A stretch of DNA of 64,000 nucleotides from Oenanthe sinensis (GCA_028671895.1 CM053800.1:14777886-14841885); one strand, 5' to 3'; positions 11,311 through 24,820 are shown, counted from the first letter of the stretch. Notes: generated from the sequence alone by a model not told the origin. A program made the numbers and translations.

Positions 11311-12767
11311 TGTTGGGTCCCGGAGATCGTAGAGGGGGGGGTGAATACGATTCCCAAATTAAATATGACTATTAATTATTTTTGGGACAACATAAAAATT
11401 ACTTTGGTTCAAACCCGGGTACTGTTCATCATCTTCTTCAACCTCAAGAACACCATTAAAATAACCAAGATAATGAACGGTAAATCATCCAAAACACACA
11501 ACACAACAAGATCCAAGAATATAACTTTATATTCATTGAAGTGGGGTAGATGCTACAAACAAGTTCAAGAACATAAGCTCAAGAACACAACAAAGAAATG
11601 ATTTTTGGCTCCTCTAAAAATATTACAAATTCTAGATCTAGGAGACAAAAATCAAACCTATCTTCTAAACAAGATTTAGCAATGTTTACAATAGAAGAAT
11701 AGATTAGTGGTGAAACAAAGAAATTCATGGCCCCATAATATTCAAGATATGGAGTATGGCCATGGGGGAGAGAGAAAATAATTTTCTCTCTCTCTCTCCC
11801 CATTTTTCTCCTCCGAATGCTCTCTCTAGAAGATGACTTGGGTTTCTTCTTTATATATTGAAAAAGGTGTTACTTTTTACTTTTCCACCTTTTACTCTTG
11901 TCCACTCAAATCTTTTCTTCAAAGTCATGTGCCAAGCATGCCTTTGGAAATATTTAATGTAAAAGTAATATTTAATAAATATATAAAATATAAATAAAGA
12001 ATATCTTTATTTATAAAATATATAAATAATTAAATAAATACTTTATTTAATTAAATTAAATATTTCCATTCCACTCTTCAATTTGTGTAGACTTCCTTAT
12101 CCAAATACTTGGCCCCGTATACGTGACTCCACCACGTCCAAGTATTTGGCCTTCTAATCTGTGAAGCTTTAGTAAGATCCAATCAGGTTGTACCGTCTGT
12201 CCCTTATCCATTAGGCTGACATTTCTCCAACACTGATTTACCACCTTTGTTGATCCTCCACATGACTCAAGAAAACCAACAACTTTAGAATGATTAAAAT
12301 CATATTAACCGACGAGAGCTTGCCTCCAATGTCCTGACACTTGATGCAACGGTCTGGTTCATAAGTGACTAGTCTTGATAGGGGCTCTTGATTCCGAACA
12401 TGATTCCACATTCTTCTTTGCAAACCTTACTTGTTGCTTCGATTATAATGCACTAAAATCGTCATAGACTAAGACAATCTTCTGTAGCTTCCACATCCTT
12501 GAATAGATGTCAACATCTTTTATTCTCCACTGAGGCATGAACATGTTAATGAACTTCTTCCAGTGAGCTTCAAGTCTGTAGATGATCCTTTGATACTTTG
12601 TCTTAACTGAACTCTGTGATCCAAGATTTCTGTGCACCTGCATATTATTACATATCCTGTTCTATTGTTGAGTTATCATCAACCATTACATAGAGATTAC
12701 ATTTAGCATTTCTAGTACACATGAAAGTGCAGTGAGTTACTTCCCTTCACTCCTATCTCCCCTTTCA
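11311..12767 (-). repeat. Element N 3' LTR
   Basis: Begins tgttgggtcccgg and ends cccctttca (plus-strand view). It differs from 21791-23246 by one base in the G-run at about 11334-11341 and by substitutions at 11811, 12461 and 12654. A TATA-like rc of tttatatatt lies at about 11851. Confidence 0.95.
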
Positions 12768-12781
12768 ATCTCCCCCTATTT
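12768..12781 (-). promoter_or_regulatory. Element N polypurine tract
   Basis: atctccccctattt on the plus strand lies directly against the 3' LTR. The same core (tctccccctatt) marks the PPT of element B, so both probably use the same priming rule. Confidence 0.8.
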
Positions 12782-14015
12782 GGTTGATATGGAATAGCAA
12801 TCAAATACTATTTCCCTTTACAATCTCCCCCAAAAGCAATTAAATAAAATTAACTACTAGAGGATAACTCAACTAACATATAAGAAACAATTAAAGTACT
12901 GGACATGAAAATAATATACAAAAGGTTCTGGAAAGATATAATCAGTTAAATCCAGATTTCCTGAGTTGTTGAAAATGAATGATGAATTTCTGAATTTCAT
13001 TTTCCTTTAGCTTCCTCCACTTCAATGTTCTTCAAAGATGGGGTTCTTTCAATAAAGAAACAAATCATTAGTAAAGACTTCTGACCAATCATTCTTGTTC
13101 ATCTTGCAATTCGAACTAGAACATACAGCTCTCTATGTTCCCCATAAGAGGTCAACTCATTCTCCCCTTAAGGTTGTTCTCTCTTGGAATGAAAGTCACT
13201 TCTTCTTTTTCTTCAGGATGTTCTATTTCCAGGAAACATATTTTTCTTTCTTCCCTGCACTATTCCACTAACTTCATCTATCACTGAAATAAGAAATAGA
13301 ACACACTTGGACACTTCTCAGATGCCCCTTGAAAATCTCCTTCACATTCTTCTTTACCCAGAAAACTTCTACTTAGCAAAAACTCCCCCTGAGTTGATAC
13401 TCTTCAAAGAAATCTTCATTTTCATTCATTGATCGTGCTAGAAAGAATTCTTCTGCCGAACCTCTCCTAAGAATGTTCCAAGGACAGATCTTCAAACAAA
13501 TAGAGCAAAATCCCTTAGATATCTTTTCAGAATAAGATACAGCATTGCAAACCAAGATGTTAAGATTCTTCATAACTTCTTCCCCTTAGTACGACAAGTA
13601 GCTTCTTCCCAATTGACAAAAAGTAACTTCTCCACTTCAGACGAAAAATCAGTTAAATCTACAACACCTTTAGGGATTAGGCTCCAACCAATTACTAAGA
13701 AACTCCCCCTTAGTAATTTCTCCATTGCATCACTAAGGTTTCAATTTTATCTAATTCTCCCCCTTAGTTCATGCAAGCTCCAATCCACCCTTGTGCCTTT
13801 AGATATCCTCTAAGTAACCTCCACAAGATAGGATTGACAGATCTCATTTCTTGTATCACCAAGAGATCTCGTTTCTTGTATCACCAAATTCTCCCCCTTA
13901 GTTGAGAATATCCTTTAAAATAATAAAAGTATCATCTACATCCAATCGAATAAGAAACTCTCTTTCAATTGAACATAAAATCCTCCTTAGGCCTAAAAAT
14001 TAATGTCTCCCCCTT
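12769..14015 (-). repeat. Series of antisense polypurine-like motifs in N
   Basis: Copies of (a)ctcccccttag or similar occur at about 12769, 12822, 13383, 13702, 13756, 13891 and 14006, with a further one at about 18180. On the element's own strand each is a purine run of the type ctaagggggag. They lie in the 3' third of the element, as the multiple PPTs of Sireviruses do. Confidence 0.6.
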
Positions 14016-14359
14016 TGAGATTGAGAACAACATGAATTAATAGACCCAAAGGTAATAGTTTGGACATTCCCACTAAGCTTCAGCTAGACTCTTCTTCAGC
14101 TTGTCTTCCAGAAAAGAATCGCTTCAACATTTCAGAGCTGGAAAATTCAGTAACAGGATTCAAGCATAGTAGCAAGGTTAGTGTTTGGTCTATGGTTTCC
14201 TCACTTCTACTACGTTCTGTTGGTGTTTACACTTTCAAGCGTAAGTGTTCCACTCATTTCTCTCCCTATTTCTCTCACTCAAGTGTATCACTCCCTCACT
14301 TCACTCAAGTGTTTCTCTCCCTTACTTGCACTCATTCCATTTATAGCAATTTGTACCTG

Positions 14360-14800
14360 CAAGTAAATCCATGCTAGTCTCACCAAGATATTGTGGATCG
14401 TTGACTATAACATGTTGTCGATCACTAAAGATCTAGGTTCTGAGATGGAATCTCAGACAGGGTTTCAGTTAGGCCGTCACCCAACTCACCATGAGCAAAT
14501 CCATGCACACGTGGCTCGTCGTCGGGGAATAACCCTTATGAAATTGGAATTTCCTCCATTCCAGGAGTGACTGAAATCCCAACACCCTGATCCTCAAAAG
14601 ACTCATCAAATTGGTAAACCAACTGAATCATAGTTTACGAGTTGTTGCTCAGCTACTTTCAGCATCAACAATCTCCCCATATGCAAATCCATGCTGTGGA
14701 TCGTTGAATGTGGTATGCGTACTAGCAGCTATCTAAGCATCAACCGACTCCCCATATACAAATCCATGCACTGGATCGTTGACGGTGATATGCCTTTAAG
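14360..14800 (-). repeat. Dispersed aaatccatgc...ggatcgttga motif
   Basis: Units combining caaatccatgc with, 5-30 bases later, tggatcgttga occur near 14366-14404, 14685-14706 and 14758-14783; the first half alone is at about 14505. No function is evident. Confidence 0.5.
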
Positions 14801-17800
14801 TTTTGAGCAATCCATGTATTCCAGAATTTGAATTCCTGGGAAAGTAGACGTGTACAAACATCTCTCTCAATCACCTGTGAAGATGAATTAACTCACTATT
14901 TTCAGTCATGGAAAACTGTTAGTGATTGCCTCTCAACATCAACAGATTGCTCTGCGGATGTGAAATCCCGTTAGGGAACTAGGACTGTTCCTCCTAGGAA
15001 GGTTGACAAGGATTCTAATATATGGCAAGAAATCCAAGTTTCCCTCAAATACCTGTGAAGGTGGCTCAACAACTTCATTCACCATGAATGGTAAACAAAG
15101 AAGTTTAGGGGTTTTACCTATACCTCACAATGTGCACTTCTTGCAATGTGTCCTCACAATTGTAAGTCCCAAGAGAGGCTAGAGAACTGTTAGGTCCTAT
15201 AACATCCCTTAGAAACAAAAACTTTAGGATTACCATCAGCGTGAATGCTTTTGGTGTGCTTGACGCATTACAAGGTGCTCTGGCTGACGAGCAAATTTTC
15301 AATGAAATCACCCTGTTGAGAGAGTTCATTCAGAAACGGTTGAATTGCCTTTTCAGCTCTGCATCCTTTTGAGAGAATACAGATGAGCTACAGATACCTC
15401 AATTTGTATACTTCTTTCCTTCTCGAGAGGTAGAGCTGTGGGTGCACTTCCGACTTCATCCTTATTTGCTGCATCAAGTGCAGTTTCTCCCTTAACAACC
15501 GCTAATCTATATAAGTTCCTTATATCACCAAGGGTAGAAAGTTTGAATTAGAATGATAGTGTTTGGTACTAAGGCCTTGGTTAGAAATTGATGGATTATT
15601 CAACTTCTTGACCTTCCCCTATAGCCACTTAGGCCAAGCCATTACGGCTAAATAGATAGAGTTGATCAGAGCTATATAAAATCTGGTAGAGTATGATTAA
15701 ATTTATTCTCTATTCCTTCTCAGAAATATAGCATCGGAGCAATGTGTCCTCAAGAAACAATGCACCAGAGCTAAAATGTGGGAATTAATAAAGAATAGGT
15801 AAAAGAATATTAAGCCAAATTTCATAAACTCACAATTTAAAAAAAAAATAACAGATTAAGAAAAGTGTTCTTTTGAATTTCTCTTAGACAAATATCCAAT
15901 TGAAATTCAACTCTTTTAACAAAAACATTTTGATTAATAACTCAAATCTATTTCATCTTGCTCACTGTATGTTTTCAGAAACTGTTTTGCAATTCATTCT
16001 TATCGGATATTATTTCCGACTTAAAACATAAATCATTTAAAAAAAATCGAATGAATGCTTTAGTCATACAGTCCAAGGCACTAATCCCAAAGCAAACAAC
16101 CATTGTTTTAATACTACAGGTCAATGTGAAACAGACATTAACAAGAGTTTTGAAAAACGTTTTACCAATGGTTGATACCTCAAGATCAAAATAATTTACT
16201 CAAATAAAATAGCCTGATACTATGCAACCTAAGTTACAAGTTATCAAGTAACTTTATTTAAACAAATCGTGGAGAGAAAACAGTTTTCATTACAAAACAT
16301 TTAGAGAGAGAGAGGATATATGATTTTGAAATAGAAAGATAATCCTCAAGAAATGTTCTCTTTCAAAGAAAACTTTTAGTGGCTTTTCATTCTCTGGTAA
16401 ATGAATGCATGTTTAGATAAAACATTTTTCACAAGAAATAGACAAGAAATTTCTTTATGCATTCAAGTTCTAAAGAATGAAAAACATATGTTAATACTAA
16501 TGAATTATCAAAGATATGAGTGACAATACATTCAAAAGTACTAACATCATTCAATCATTTTGTAATAAAATGCATCTTACTACAAAATAATCAAGCACAT
16601 AAGATACTTACATTATGCTAGACAATTACCATTTGTCGCTTGAAACAAACACATATTGCAATATAGATCATAGTAATTCTAAAGCATAAAAATAAGCATC
16701 CGCTAAACACTGAACATACATTGACCGAATGACAGCATTTAACTTCTTACACTACATCTCAACAATTATCACATAAGCATATTGAAAATACTCATGACAA
16801 TCAGAATGTATGTAAGCTCGAGGTACTAGTTGCATCAGAGATCAAATACCTTTAAATATTAAAGCTAAAATTTATGATCTTTGACAACCCCTCGCGATGT
16901 AGTAAATTACTTTCAATATCAATGGTTTTTGAAATAATCATTTTGTCACTTAGTGCAGAAATTCTAAGTGACATCACTAATATCAAAAGAATGACAACTA
17001 ATATTAATGGATTTTGCAAAAGACATGAATTACATCACTTAAACTACATATTAAGTGGTTCCATTAATATTAGCATTAAACAATTAAAAGTAAATAAAAT
17101 TACAATTAATTAATATATACAAATACTTATGCTGAAACATTTGATACATATAGCATGAATAACATATGACAGCACAAAGTACGAGATCCTGGATATAAAT
17201 TGACTATACAAAGAGATGCTACAATGTTAGGTCCCTAGGTCCCGGGTGATCATAGGTAATCTCATAATGATAATATTGAGTCCCGGGTGGTCACACGCCA
17301 AACATTAATCAGTTCCTAGAGATCGTAGACATCTAAATAGCATGAACACTCTTTATAAACTTTACATTTAAATAAATCAATATTAGACTAGAGTGACATA
17401 CCTTAGTCAATAGAGCTTTTACTGGTGTATGATCGTTGAATGAACAATTACTCCTCTTTGCCCTAGAGATCGAACGTTTACTCCTTTTGGACAGGAATAA
17501 CTTTTCAGCTACTAGTTAACATTGTTCCTCGAAACAATACCACGCTCATCCAGAAGGAAACTGCATTACCTTCAACACCCAAATATTTCCTTGTAGATAT
17601 TGGTCTTGGCAGCAGCTTCACTAAACTCAGCACTCTAGAAACCAGTAGTCTTGACACTAGCAGAGTAGAACCTTCAAAAAAACTCTGAACTACCATTCAG
17701 CTTCTGTATCAATACCAAGTCTTCATGTGGATTGATTCCTTGCGCTAAGTGTATCTGCCTCTAGTTTAATTGAGTTAGTTCCTTGATTCGAACCCTCCTC

Positions 17801-20800
17801 AAACTTGATTAGTTAGTGCATCTTCAGTCTTCATTGAATTCACTCTGAAAAACCAATGAAATACACTTATACATGCACGACCAATCACTACTCTACTACC
17901 CAGATTCATCAAGAACTGACTCTAGGAAATGTTGTTACACAAAACCCTTTGTCATGACAAATGTGTCCTTAATGTTTCCTTAGATATTCAGTGGGTAGAG
18001 TAGTCCTCTTCAAATATGATTGAGATCATCTTGCATTATTTTTAAATTGACAATTTCCTTTCTAATATGCAATCACTCAATCTGGATCACTCAGTGCTCC
18101 TTAGAATCTCAACTCTTACTCAATGAGCACTGCTAGCCTTTGAACATCAAACACGACTAGTTGATCCAACTTACTGAGGCTCCCCCTGTGATGCTGCTTG
18201 CAGCTTTTCTTCATCTGGTGTCATCTGATCTTGAGCCCTAAACAGGATGTCAACCTTTAGAAATTCAGAGCTAAAATCAAATGAATGCTAGGGAGCTTGA
18301 TGATGATGTTCACTGCATCTAGATCATCTTAAATCAATCACAGACTCTGTGTAAGCTTCTTAACTCTAAATAAGATAGCCCTCCATCACACCATGTGACT
18401 TCAGGCATGATTAATCTTACTTGATGTCTTCTCTTTACATTTGTTGATTAGACTTGCTGTGTCAACTGATTCAGCCGTAGTGAATAGGAAACCTTAAGTC
18501 TATCCATTATCCTTGTAATTTCACTCAAGGTCTGGATTTCCCTATCAACTCCTCAATTTGGTCATGAAGTCCGGAAACTGAACTTTACTCTAGAATACTC
18601 CTTTCAGTGCAGACATAACATAGAACTTTATTCGTCAACAAATTTCATTACCTGCCCTCAAAGTGTTCTTACAGTAATCTGCCTAATCCTTTGAATGTGA
18701 TTAATCACTGAGATGCTTCATCTATCGAATGCATGAACAAACACCAAAACTAAACAGGGTAGCCTTTGACTTGACTTCCCTTCAACTGACATACTTCACT
18801 AATGTCCTTCTTAAAAGAATTTCATTAGAAGTAGTCCTTTCTCACCAACTTCATCTTTACCGTCGAATCCGCTATCTTGATAAACCAAGTATTAGTTGAT
18901 AAACCAAGTGTGAGAGCATCACTTGTTGTTGCAGCTAACTCCATTCTGATAAACTTCAACGAATAGTTGACTTCATCATAAGCATTACATTTCGTGTCAG
19001 CAGTAACCTCACTTCCAGTAGAGTGAGCTTCTATTTCTCTTGACCTCGATCAATACTGTTCATCCTCGAACTGATATTAGGAAACCCTTCACAAAGAATT
19101 CCCTAGGTCTTCCTTAATATTGTGCTTCAGATCATTCAAGAAAGATAGGTAACCTTGCTTAACCATTTGAATACCAAAGCAAAAGTAGTTACATGCCTCG
19201 AACATGGAAATGTCTGAGATATATAACTTGTACATGTTGAAAGATACTCTGCATTCACAAATGATTAAGACACGTGGTCCTCAATTTGATTGAGTCCAAG
19301 GGTTAGAGATATTTCTAAACATTGTTAACAACAAAGCATTCAAGTTCAACATGCTCATTCTTATCTGACTGATCACTCCTCATCTATATCAGCCTTAACA
19401 AGTAGTCTTGGCTATGAGCTCAGTGATCCCAACCTTACTTAAGGTGGACTAGCAGTCTATAAGAATCATGTCGTACATATATGTAGTCATAGAAGAATCA
19501 ATCACTCAGATTCCTAATTCTTCTAATTCACCTTTGTTGTTCACTTTAACATTATATTATCTCTAATTACCTGAGTCAGTTTAAATTTAAAAATTTAATT
19601 CATGGTTTATTATACTGACCCCTAGGCAATTCCCAAATTAGAAACAAACTCATCTTAACAAGCACATGATCAGATATAGCATTTAATACAACCATGCGAG
19701 TATAAACAGATTATTGACAATGTAAACATCAAGGCACTTAGCATGCAGCAAATACTCTTTCCGGTAAATGTACCCCTACAAATACCTAAGACTCTATATG
19801 CTAACATGATCAATTATCGTAAAGCAAGCATTAAATCACACAAGATCTAATCATGAAGTCAAATACTGATAAACAAGCAACACTAACAAACTAGCATAAG
19901 TTATCTAATTTATATAGAAATCAAGGTGAGACATGCATTACATCAAACTTATAATATAATGCAGTTCAGCACTTAATACTCTATAATTAAATCAAACAAG
20001 TATATACTAGTTAGAAAGTATACCTGTGCGATGCTTAACATTCCATCTCGAGTGATAATCAATTGATCCAAATCAATTTCCATTCTACTGACACTCATGG
20101 AAGTATCCTTGCATTTGACCTCAATAACCAATGATGTTCCTGCTTCAACCCAAACTGATACCTGATTGTTCTGCTTAAAGACCCCGACATAGAATGTCTC
20201 ATGTTCTGCTTGAAAAGATCACTCTTCTTTGTATGTGTAGCAATAACTCCTTGATTATCATATGTCAGTGATAATCAAACCTTGTGTATTTCTGCCACTG
20301 ATGTCCTTTAACCAAATCTTCAATTGTTGTTTTGGTTCTTTGACCGTTAAACTGAATTCCTTTTCAAAATCCCAAATTCTTCAGATATTGATTCGAAAAT
20401 CACTGATCGAAGACTCTTCCCTAAATGAACTAATCCCCTTTCATTAACCAAATGATCCACTAAGTAGACCGATGTAGAAATACATCTCCAATGGTAAGAT
20501 CAGGTCTCAACTCCATTAGAATGTTCTTCAGTCAGTTCGTTTGTCCTCAACGAACGAAGAATCAACTCCTGTTGTTTCGTTTAATAAAACATTTTGTTCA
20601 AACAGAAGTATTTAATTTTTTTTTAGGAATTTAAATAATCAAAATAAATTGAAAATGCATTTTTGATAAATAATAATAAATTTCTCAATTTCAAATTATA
20701 AATAAAATAAAATTCGAAAAGAAAGTTTTGATATAGAGATAACAAACTTTTCAAGGTATATTAAATAATCCCGAAAAAGAAATTATTTCAAATCAAAATT

Positions 20801-21380
20801 AATTTCCAAAGAATTTTATAGAATTTATAATCCAAAACAGTTTCAATTATAATTAAAATAAAAAAGATTGAAAATATAAGTTTGATATAAAAATAATAAA
20901 TTTTCAAGTCATCTTAGATATTCTTGAAAATAAATTATTTCAACCAAAATGATTTTCCAAAAAGTTTTATGAGATTTATAATTAAAACTTCTATAAAAAA
21001 TAAATTATTAAACCTCAAAAATAATTCTCAAAATACTTTTAAGAATATTAAACTCAAAAGAAATTAAATTGGATTTTAAGATTAATTTTAGTTTTTAAAT
21101 TAATAAAATTCTTAACTAAGAATATTAAAAATATAAAATATTTGACTCTAAAATTTAAAAGAAAATAAAATATTTTCCAAGATGTAAAATAAACTTGAAA
21201 AATAAATTATTTAAATTTAAAAATTATTTTCAAAATATTTTATATAATTAAATTCAAATTTAATTATTAAATTAATTATTAAACTAAAAACAATTTGAGA
21301 GAAAAACAATTTTTGTTTTAAATAAAAGTTAAACTATGTAGCCATGTGTCATGTTGAAACAGCCTTCTAAGAAAAAAAAT

Positions 21381-21660
21381 TTACATAGAAATGTTCTACT
21401 TAGGCTCTATGTAGAACATTAAGTAGAACTTCTGACTTAGAAAATATTTCTAACTCCAGAATTTCTACTTAGGTTCTATCTAGAACATTAAGTAGAATTT
21501 CTACATAGAAATGTTCTACTTAGGCTCTATGTAGAACATTAAGTAGAACTTCTGACTTAGAAAATATTTCTAACTCCAGAATTTCTACTTAGGTTCTATC
21601 TAGAACATTAAGTAGAATTTCTACATAGAAATGTTCTACTTGGCTATCTAGAACATTTTG
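21381..21660 (-). repeat. 120-bp tandem repeat beside the N primer site
   Basis: Two apparently near-identical 120-bp units (21381-21500, 21501-21620) and a truncated third (21621-21660). Within each unit, attctac/gtagaa-type arms (for example gttctacttaggctctatg followed by tagaac) can fold into short hairpins. On the element's strand this is the 5' leader just after the PBS. Confidence 0.85.
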
Positions 21661-21776
21661 TACTTAGAAAAATTTCGGGCTTCAAAAAAAAATTCTGGAT
21701 GCCCAGTGAACCAATTGTACCATCTTTAATCTCAAAAATAAAAATAGATCCAATCGATTTGTATGTCAATCGAGTA

Positions 21777-21788
21777 GCTCTGATACCA
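21777..21788 (-). promoter_or_regulatory. Element N primer binding site
   Basis: gctctgatacca, the reverse complement of tggtatcagagc, is the standard plant initiator tRNA-Met primer site. It lies two bases inside the 5' LTR. Confidence 0.95.
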
Positions 21789-21790
21789 AT

Positions 21791-23246
21791 TGTTGGGTCC
21801 CGGAGATCGTAGAGGGGGGGTGAATACGATTCCCAAATTAAATATGACTATTAATTATTTTTGGGACAACATAAAAATTACTTTGGTTCAAACCCGGGTA
21901 CTGTTCATCATCTTCTTCAACCTCAAGAACACCATTAAAATAACCAAGATAATGAACGGTAAATCATCCAAAACACACAACACAACAAGATCCAAGAATA
22001 TAACTTTATATTCATTGAAGTGGGGTAGATGCTACAAACAAGTTCAAGAACATAAGCTCAAGAACACAACAAAGAAATGATTTTTGGCTCCTCTAAAAAT
22101 ATTACAAATTCTAGATCTAGGAGACAAAAATCAAACCTATCTTCTAAACAAGATTTAGCAATGTTTACAATAGAAGAATAGATTAGTGGTGAAACAAAGA
22201 AATTCATGGCCCCATAATATTCAAGATATGGAGTATGGCCATGGGGGAGAGAGAAAATAATTTTCTCTCTCTCTCTCCCCATTTTTCTCTTCCGAATGCT
22301 CTCTCTAGAAGATGACTTGGGTTTCTTCTTTATATATTGAAAAAGGTGTTACTTTTTACTTTTCCACCTTTTACTCTTGTCCACTCAAATCTTTTCTTCA
22401 AAGTCATGTGCCAAGCATGCCTTTGGAAATATTTAATGTAAAAGTAATATTTAATAAATATATAAAATATAAATAAAGAATATCTTTATTTATAAAATAT
22501 ATAAATAATTAAATAAATACTTTATTTAATTAAATTAAATATTTCCATTCCACTCTTCAATTTGTGTAGACTTCCTTATCCAAATACTTGGCCCCGTATA
22601 CGTGACTCCACCACGTCCAAGTATTTGGCCTTCTAATCTGTGAAGCTTTAGTAAGATCCAATCAGGTTGTACCGTCTGTCCCTTATCCATTAGGCTGACA
22701 TTTCTCCAACACTGATTTACCACCTTTGTTGATCCTCCACATGACTCAAGAAAACCAACAACTTTAGAATGATTAAAATCATATTAACCGACGAGAGCTT
22801 GCCTCCAATGTCCTGACACTTGATGCAACGGTCTGGTTCATAAGTGACTAGTCTTGATAGGGGCTCTTGATTCCGAACATGATTCCACATTCTTCTTTGC
22901 AAACCTTACTTGTTGCTTCGATTATAATGCACTAAAATCATCATAGACTAAGACAATCTTCTGTAGCTTCCACATCCTTGAATAGATGTCAACATCTTTT
23001 ATTCTCCACTGAGGCATGAACATGTTAATGAACTTCTTCCAGTGAGCTTCAAGTCTGTAGATGATCCTTTGATACTTTGTCTTAACTGAACTCTGTGATC
23101 CAAGATTTCTGTGCACCTGCATATTATTACATGTCCTGTTCTATTGTTGAGTTATCATCAACCATTACATAGAGATTACATTTAGCATTTCTAGTACACA
23201 TGAAAGTGCAGTGAGTTACTTCCCTTCACTCCTATCTCCCCTTTCA
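21791..23246 (-). repeat. Element N 5' LTR
   Basis: 1456 bp, near-identical to 11311-12767 (three substitutions and a one-base indel found by eye), followed by the target duplication agcat at 23247-23251. It would carry the promoter of the element. Confidence 0.95.
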
Positions 23247-24700
23247 AGCATATTTTCATCCACAATAGCAAGAACTTCACCAACATACTTCTTTAATTTC
23301 TTCATTTCTTCATTTGAACATATGATTTAACAACAAGCCGTTCTCAGATCATTTGCACTGCTTTCTTGTTCCTTCAAATCCTTCAACATTAGAACACTAA
23401 CTTTCCCACTCATAGGTTGAAATCTAAAGTAATGACCCACACCCTCTTGAAATTTAATTTACTTTTCTTCTACTAGCATGACTTGATCATTTCCTCCAAC
23501 ATCAATATATTTTAAAGAAAATTTACCCATGTTGTCTTTAGAGTCAACTTCCTGTCAATCTCTTTGAACCATTTGTGAGTGACAACCTTTTTGCTTTTAT
23601 TTACTTCATAAGCTATTTGCAGAAGAAATCTAATATACTGCAATTCTTTAGCCTATTTGAAAAAGATGAAATTTGATTGACTTATCCATCTAACAGATCC
23701 TCCTTCCATGAAGTACACAAGCATATCATTTTTTACTTTCTCTGTACCTTCTGGCATCTTTCTTTCAAAAACATTTTAAACAATTTGTGCAGATACCACT
23801 TTGTTTAAGTGCTTTTGTGTGATCTTTTTAAATTGTCTATCTATCAAGGATAGAGGATCCCTGGATAGGGTTGATGTTCTATCAATATCTGATCCTTCAA
23901 AGCCTTTAAGTCCTGTCTTATTTTTGGCTCTCATTTGCAGATTAGATTGACTATATTGCCAATAAGTAGGTTCTTTGGCCTCATCAGAGTCTGACTTCTT
24001 CTTTTTCTTATCAGAGTCTAGCTTAGACTCTGAGTTCCCATGTCCAGTCCCTGACTGCTGTGTTTGAGATTTTGGTAATATAGTCAATCTAGAATGTTTG
24101 AGTGGTACACCACCAGGACCCCTAGGACCATGAGAACTATCACCACCATCATCATCTCTCCCCTTTTTCAACTCTCTTTTTATCATTCTTGCATACATCA
24201 TCCTTATTTCTCCTGGAGGAATCACCTTTCTTCTCCCCCTTTTTGACATCATCACTACTGGTGATAGCCAATAGAATTTGTTTAAGTACTGTGGAGATAT
24301 TGGCCTGTGCAACAATCACTGAATCAACCTTGGTAGTTAGAGCAAAGACTGTGGTTTGAAGTTGGGCTTGATTTGTAGTGATATCAGCAATAACATCCTT
24401 GAAAGATACCTCTTTGAATAATTGAAGGGAATGGATTCTATCAAATTGAGTCTTGAGCAGAGAAGTAGTATTATCAACACCAGTAAGTTTAGTTTGAATA
24501 TGAGATATATCATTCACCACACTAGCCAATTGGGCAGCAACATTCCCTGTCTCAATCTGAACATCTGCATCAATAGCTTGATCTGTTTCACAAGGATAGT
24601 GACCATGTTCTTGTAGAAAAGATTTTTTCTGAAAAGCCTTAAGTCTTTCAAACTGGTGAATACCATAAATGCAGTCAAAAGTTACTTTATCATCTATGCC
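23247..24700 (-). pseudogene. Element B third ORF remnant (post-pol, coiled coil)
   Basis: On the minus strand, downstream of pol. Open stretches at 24529-24152 and 24315-23776 overlap in different frames, and decayed coding continues to the N insertion (residues such as NEEMKKLKKYVGEVLAIVDE near 23290). It contains a predicted coiled coil (HIQTKLTGVDNTTSLLKTQF) followed by a K/D/S-rich basic segment. Position and coiled coil match the third ORF of elements A and E. It is not expressible as one protein. The envelope role of such ORFs is a hypothesis from the literature, not shown here. Confidence 0.55.
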
Positions 24701-24707
24701 ATTTGTT

Positions 24708-24820
24708 GTACAGACTCATCAGAGTTTACAGACTCATCAGAGTTTATAGACTCATCAGAGTTTACAAACTCATCATAGTTTATAGACCCATCAGAGTTTA
24801 GGAGTTAGACTCTGTCAAGA
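24708..24820 (-). repeat. Tandem agactcatcagagttta repeat in the B pol-third-ORF spacer
   Basis: About five near-copies of an 18-20 bp unit (agactcatcagagtttac with small changes), ending in ttagactctgtc at about 24805. The unit overlaps the word found in the B LTRs (agactctga and its complement). Confidence 0.8.

Larger units (their letters stand above)
12768..21790 (-). other. Element N interior, no coding capacity seen
   Basis: Nine kilobases between the LTRs in which I find no Gag, protease, integrase, reverse transcriptase or RNase H motif in any frame; the longest open stretch is about 105 codons (14060-14377) and low-complexity. Content: antisense PPT-like motifs (12769-14015), copies of an aaatccatgc...ggatcgttga motif (14360-14800), a pair of gtcccgggtg-tca motifs near 17240 and 17280, an AT-rich section (20590-21350) and a 120-bp tandem repeat next to the PBS (21381-21660). 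Confidence 0.7.
11311..23246 (-). mobile_element. Element N: large non-autonomous LTR retrotransposon nested in B
   Basis: Length is 11,936 bp with perfect 5-bp target duplications (agcat). LTRs are 11311-12767 and 21791-23246. The PBS, complementary to initiator tRNA-Met, lies left of the right-hand LTR, and the PPT lies right of the left-hand LTR; both put the element on the minus strand. The 9-kb interior holds no recognisable gag or pol and no ORF beyond about 105 codons. This fits a LARD-type element mobilised in trans. Several interior antisense polypurine-like motifs hint at a Sirevirus helper. Confidence 0.9.

Noticed and set aside
11579..12643. Several 60-75 codon minus-strand open stretches in the N LTR, repeated at 22058-23122
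   Set aside because: They are short, without domains, and duplicated with the LTR. Not credible as genes.
14060..14377. 105-codon open stretch in the N interior
   Set aside because: Serine/leucine-rich low-complexity sequence from C/T-rich DNA; no domain and no conserved start. Considered non-coding.
17225..17325. A second N LTR start (ttaggtccctaggtcccggg) inside N
   Set aside because: Similarity to the LTR start is only about ten bases and does not extend; probably a short gtcccgggtg repeat.
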